Position numbers and translations under genes: made by a program. This document shows, piece by piece, positions 4,697-7,572 of a stretch of DNA of 7,572 nt. Numbering within the stretch: the stretch's first letter is position 1; each line of letters opens with the position of its first letter. This stretch comes from Oscillospiraceae bacterium (GTDB lineage: Bacteria; Bacillota; Clostridia; Oscillospirales; Ruminococcaceae): assembly GCA_031281115.1 (NCBI GenBank), contig JAITFV010000042.1, positions 1-7,572 of the forward strand, given 5' to 3'. The notes under the pieces were generated by a model that was given only the letters and a program-made list of their open reading frames with translations, made no database searches and was not told where the DNA came from.

Positions 4697-5869
4697 ATGA
4701 AAAAATTAAAAGCCGCCGTAATCGGTGCGGGAAGCACCTATACACCCGAACTGATTGAGGGTTTCATTGAATACAAAGATAGCCTGCCGTTCAGTGAATT
4801 TTCGCTGATGGATATTGACGAAACACGGCTTGAAATCTTAGGAAACCTTGCAAAACGGCAATTCAAAGCCGCCGGATTTGATTGTAAGACCGAGCTTGTC
4901 ACTGATTTAGACCGCGCACTTGATGGTGCGGATTTCGTCTTTGGGCAGATTCGGGTGGGAAAGATGCCGGCGAGGATTCTTGACGAGAAAATACCTTTGA
5001 AATATAATCTTCTCGGACAAGAAACAACAGGCGCGGGCGGCTTCATGAAGGGGCTGAGGACTGTTCCGGTAATCATGGATATCGCCGGACGTATGAAGCG
5101 GCTTTCGGAGCGTGATGCATGGCTTATTAATTTCTCGAATCCGTCGGGAATCATTGCCGAGGCAGTGCTTAATCTCACTGACTTAAAAATGATTGGTTTA
5201 TGTAATGCGCCGATTAATATGCTTAAAGACTTAAAAGAACAGCACGGTACGGTAGACCCGGACATAGAATACATCGGCTTAAATCACCTCAGCTGGTTCA
5301 CAGGCACAGAGCCTTTTTACCCGTCATATTATCTTGAATATTATGATAATCGCGAAGAAAAAATCCGCGAATGCATTGAAGCTGAAAAAACCCGCGGCGA
5401 AATCTGCCTTGAACTTGAGAAAAAGCTGTTCAAGCAGTTCGCTGACGAGAACTTGTGTATAAAACCGCCGGAACTCGCCGAAAGAGGCGGCGCGCTGTAT
5501 TCGACAGCGGCGTTATCCGCAGTGAATTCAATTTACAACGATGATAAAGGAATCCACATAACCGCGGCAAGAAATATGGGGGCAGCGCCTTTCATGGCTG
5601 ATGACGATGTTGTTGAAATCAAGTGCAAACTCGGCAAAGACGGCATAGAACCGCTGCCTGTGAAAACTTACAATGAGCATATAATTAATTTAATGCAAGC
5701 GGTTAAAAAATATGAAAAACTCACTGTTGAAGCTGCTTTGGAAGGCTCACGGGAGAAGGCTTTGGCGGCTTTGATTGCTCACCCGCTCATCAATGATGAA
5801 AAAGCGGAACCTTTATTAAACGAAATGCTTGAAGCACATAAGCAATATTTACCGAAATTTTTTATGTAG
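4697..5869 (+). CDS. glycoside hydrolase family 4, 6-phospho-beta-glucosidase-like
   Basis: GH4 enzymes cleave glycosides by an NAD- and Mn-dependent redox-elimination route in the cytosol, often on 6-phosphorylated disaccharides. The 390 residues show the N-terminal NAD site GAGSTYTPEL (10-19) and acidic MDIDE (38-42), then GQETTGAGG (107-115), NFSNPSG (145-151), the metal-binding Cys169 (GLCNAPI) and His197 (GLNHLS), a Tyr cluster YYLEYY (211-216) near the expected catalytic base, and ERGGALYSTAA (262-272). These resemble Thermotoga BglT-type 6-phospho-beta-glucosidases most. The protein is shorter than the usual 415-440; the missing residues seem to lie just after His197. The ATG at 4697 is chosen because MKKLKAAVIGAGS fits family N-termini and GAAAGGA (4678-4684) precedes it; in-frame TTG (4670) and GTG (4673) codons are less likely. 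It leads a kinase and a lipoprotein glycanase. Exact substrate is uncertain. Confidence 0.88.
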   Translation: MKKLKAAVIGAGSTYTPELIEGFIEYKDSLPFSEFSLMDIDETRLEILGNLAKRQFKAAGFDCKTELVTDLDRALDGADFVFGQIRVGKMPARILDEKIPLKYNLLGQETTGAGGFMKGLRTVPVIMDIAGRMKRLSERDAWLINFSNPSGIIAEAVLNLTDLKMIGLCNAPINMLKDLKEQHGTVDPDIEYIGLNHLSWFTGTEPFYPSYYLEYYDNREEKIRECIEAEKTRGEICLELEKKLFKQFADENLCIKPPELAERGGALYSTAALSAVNSIYNDDKGIHITAARNMGAAPFMADDDVVEIKCKLGKDGIEPLPVKTYNEHIINLMQAVKKYEKLTVEAALEGSREKALAALIAHPLINDEKAEPLLNEMLEAHKQYLPKFFM

Positions 5870-5870
5870 A

Positions 5871-5890
5871 GTGCGATGCAGGCATCGCAC
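5871..5890. repeat. perfect inverted repeat between the GH4 and kinase genes
   Basis: GTGCGATGC (5871-5879) and GCATCGCAC (5882-5890) are perfect 9-bp arms separated by two bases, starting one base after the GH4 stop codon. No T-run follows, so it is unlikely to be a terminator. As RNA it would form a tight hairpin that may protect the 3' end of the GH4 message or tune relative expression. As DNA it could be an operator. It ends four bases before the kinase ribosome binding site (GAAAGGAG, 5894-5901). Confidence 0.6.
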
Positions 5891-5907
5891 CGCGAAAGGA
5901 GAAAACT

Positions 5908-6894
5908 ATGAGCAAATTAATATTGGGCGTTGACGGCGGCGGAACGAAGAGCGCGCTGGCGCTGTTCGATGAAAGCGGAAAGTGCATAAACTTTTCTACC
6001 TGCGGAACATTAAACCACGAGTGTATGCCGGGTTCTTTTGAGGAACTTGAAACTGTTTTACCTGATATGGTATTAAATGTACTTAAAAGGTCGGGTGCGG
6101 AAATAGACGACCTCGCGTACAGTGTGTTCGGAATCGCGGGCGCAGATACAAAAGGACAGCATAAGGTTATCGCAGATATAATACTTAAGGCGGGAATTGA
6201 AAAATTTAAGCTTTACAATGACGCTTTTCTCGGCGTTGCGGCGGGTTGCCCGAGCGGCGTTGGAATCTGTGCAATTAATGGTACGGGCTCTACAATGGCG
6301 GCGTTAGATTACAAAGGCAATCCTTTTCAACTCGGCGGAATGGGGCTGTTTACCGATGACTGCGGCGGAAGCACGTGGTACGGCGAACAGGTTATAGGTA
6401 CGGTTTACAACGCGCTTTTCAAAAAAGCAAGACCGACTATGCTTACCGATTTATTCTTTGAGCACGCCGGATTCACTGTAAAAGAAGAATACTTGGAAGA
6501 GCTTTTGGATAAGTTAGACAGTACGGAAATATTCATCAGCGATTTCAACCGCATGGTTTTTGAAGCGGCAAGCAAGGGCGACGAAACCGCGATGGATATA
6601 CTGCGGCGCTCTGCGGAGCATTACGCGGGCGGAATTGCGCACCTTGCCACGGATATGGATTTCCCGTCTGACAAGCCGCTCCAAGTGGTATATGCCGGCT
6701 CTGTATTCGTAAGGGAAAAAGTGAGAATTTTACCGGAGCTTATTGAAAAGCGCGTGGGCGAAATGCTTGACGGGCGCAGCATCGAATTCTTCATGCTTGA
6801 TACGCCGCCGGCCGCGGGCGCAGTGCTGTGGGCGGCACGGGAAGCCGGATTCAACATCACTCTCGAAAAAATAAAGGAAGGATTACCGAAGTGA
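5908..6894 (+). CDS. BadF/BadG/BcrA/BcrD-type sugar kinase (N-acetylglucosamine kinase-like)
   Basis: This 328-residue cytosolic protein has the ASKHA fold pattern of the BadF/BcrA ATPase family, whose single-domain members include N-acetylglucosamine kinases. Motifs are phosphate-1 GVDGGGTKS (7-15), the connect region NDAFLG (104-109), phosphate-2 INGTGSTM (123-130), the Gly-rich GGMGLFTDDCGGSTWYG (143-159) and the adenosine-site AGSVF (263-267) followed by PPAAGAVLWA (300-309). No [4Fe-4S] Cys pattern of the dehydratase activators is evident, which favours sugar kinase over activator. The ATG at 5908 has a GAAAGGAG site six bases upstream. It sits 38 bp after GH4 and overlaps the next gene by 4 nt, so the three are probably translated from one message. 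It may phosphorylate an amino sugar, a hexose or the glycoside later cut by GH4; the sequence alone does not decide. Confidence 0.85.
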   Translation: MSKLILGVDGGGTKSALALFDESGKCINFSTCGTLNHECMPGSFEELETVLPDMVLNVLKRSGAEIDDLAYSVFGIAGADTKGQHKVIADIILKAGIEKFKLYNDAFLGVAAGCPSGVGICAINGTGSTMAALDYKGNPFQLGGMGLFTDDCGGSTWYGEQVIGTVYNALFKKARPTMLTDLFFEHAGFTVKEEYLEELLDKLDSTEIFISDFNRMVFEAASKGDETAMDILRRSAEHYAGGIAHLATDMDFPSDKPLQVVYAGSVFVREKVRILPELIEKRVGEMLDGRSIEFFMLDTPPAAGAVLWAAREAGFNITLEKIKEGLPK

Positions 6895-7572
6895 GCAAAA
6901 TGAAAAAAATAATTTTAATGGTGCTGATTATGGGATTACTTTTTACTGCTTGCAAAACAAATGCAGGGGAGGACGCTCCCGATGTCACGAGCGGCGGGTC
7001 GCCGGCGGCAGTACCGCCTTCGGCGGATGAACTCGGCGAGATTACCCGCGAAAGCCATCGTATTTCAATTGCAGATAATCAATTTGTGGTAAACGGCAAT
7101 CTGCCTATTTGGATAAACGGCACGAATACGCCGTGGGACAGTTGGGACGATTTCGGCGGGAATTACAATGCGGAGTTTTGGGACGAGCATTTTGCTGCCC
7201 TCGCCGCAAACGGCGTCAACGCCTCGCGTGTGTGGATTAGCTGCAGAAATAATTTCGATGCGATAATAATTGATGAAAACGGCATGATTCACGGCACGAC
7301 AGATAAATTTTGGGAAGACTTAGATTCTTATTTTGAAATTGCCGAGCGCCATGGAATTTATATAATGGCGACGCTGCTTTCTTTCGACCATTTCAAGGAA
7401 TACACCGGTGACTGGTCGTGGCTCGGACGCCCGCACCCGCACGAGGCTTGGCGCAAAATGCTGCAATCGGAGGAAACTGTTAATTCCTTCATTGAGCATT
7501 ATACGTTGCCTTTCATTGAAAGATATAGGGACAATCCGTTCCTTTGGAGTATTGACCTCATGAACGAGCCTG
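6891..7572 (+). CDS. GH5-like (clan GH-A) secreted lipoprotein glycanase, 3' end cut off
   Basis: The frame is open from 6891 to the window end (227 codons). The GTG start at 6891 overlaps the kinase stop (GTGA) and has AAGGAAGGA (6874-6882) at good distance; the in-frame ATG at 6900 is the alternative. Residues 1-20 form a lipoprotein signal peptide with lipobox FTAC, so Cys21 would be lipidated and the enzyme held on the outer face of the membrane. A Gly/Ser/Pro-rich linker (24-48) follows. From about 57 the pattern is that of GH5-like glycanases: FVVNGNLPIWINGTNTPWD (65-83), GVNASRVWI and, at the very end, DLMNEP (222-227), whose Glu is the expected acid/base of clan GH-A. Beta-mannanase or beta-glucanase are likely roles; the nucleophile Glu and the rest lie beyond the window. 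It should supply oligosaccharides to the kinase and GH4. Confidence 0.82.
   Translation, partial: MSKMKKIILMVLIMGLLFTACKTNAGEDAPDVTSGGSPAAVPPSADELGEITRESHRISIADNQFVVNGNLPIWINGTNTPWDSWDDFGGNYNAEFWDEHFAALAANGVNASRVWISCRNNFDAIIIDENGMIHGTTDKFWEDLDSYFEIAERHGIYIMATLLSFDHFKEYTGDWSWLGRPHPHEAWRKMLQSEETVNSFIEHYTLPFIERYRDNPFLWSIDLMNEP

Noticed and set aside
3969..4745. A 258-codon minus-strand frame opposite hflX
   Set aside because: It is antisense to the conserved G domain of hflX, is rich in Ser and low-complexity residues typical of shadow frames, and has no family pattern.
4738..5274. A 178-codon minus-strand frame opposite the GH4 gene
   Set aside because: The GH4 reading carries all family motifs over this stretch; the antisense frame has none and lacks a ribosome binding site.
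1..7572. CRISPR array, tRNA, rRNA or insertion sequence
   Set aside because: No regularly spaced repeats, tRNA cloverleaf pattern, rRNA stretch or transposase reading was seen on either strand.

Overview
This window looks like a chromosomal segment of an anaerobic, spore-forming Firmicute of the class Clostridia, perhaps an Oscillospiraceae/Ruminococcaceae-like glycan degrader. The evidence is the 5' part of a sporulation sigma-K gene, a clostridial-type HflX with a long N-terminal domain, strong GGAGG-type ribosome binding sites, consensus TTGACA-17-TATAAT promoters, and a lipoprotein glycoside hydrolase next to an NAD-dependent family 4 glycosidase. This placement is inference from gene content; no rRNA or other taxonomic marker is present.

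Left part (1-660): the tail of a possible + strand gene ends at a good rho-independent terminator. A gene-poor, repeat-rich stretch follows, with CCTTGAC/GTCAAGG repeats, a nested inverted repeat and a perfect sigma-A promoter. On the minus strand lies the first ~61 codons of sigK, including a hydrophobic pro-sequence. Homology stops abruptly at the start of conserved region 2.1 (near position 300-308), and the frame then runs through unrelated sequence to a stop. This is the layout expected at one end of a skin-like element inserted in sigK, or of a dead relic of one. It is the most interesting observation here.

Middle (662-2787): two minus-strand genes, adenosylhomocysteinase (ahcY, short archaeal/Thermotoga-like type) and, upstream of it, a small membrane-anchored leucine-rich-repeat protein. 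The 219-bp gap before hflX holds two divergent promoters with overlapping -35 boxes. The minus-strand promoter would make a ~90-nt leader ending in a strong hairpin plus U-tract before the LRR gene, so it may be an attenuated leader or a small RNA.

Right part (2788-7572, all + strand): hflX, a ribosome-associated GTPase carrying an N-terminal JAMM-like HxH-x7-SxxD motif. Next comes a glycan-use operon: a GH4 6-phospho-beta-glucosidase-like enzyme, a BadF/BcrA-type sugar kinase (N-acetylglucosamine kinase-like) and, overlapping the kinase stop by 4 nt, a GH5-like secreted lipoprotein glycanase cut off by the window end just after its NEP motif. A plausible joint role is outside cleavage of a beta-glycan by the lipoprotein, uptake, phosphorylation by the kinase and hydrolysis of the phospho-glycoside by GH4. 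No transporter or PTS gene is visible, so this route is inferred.
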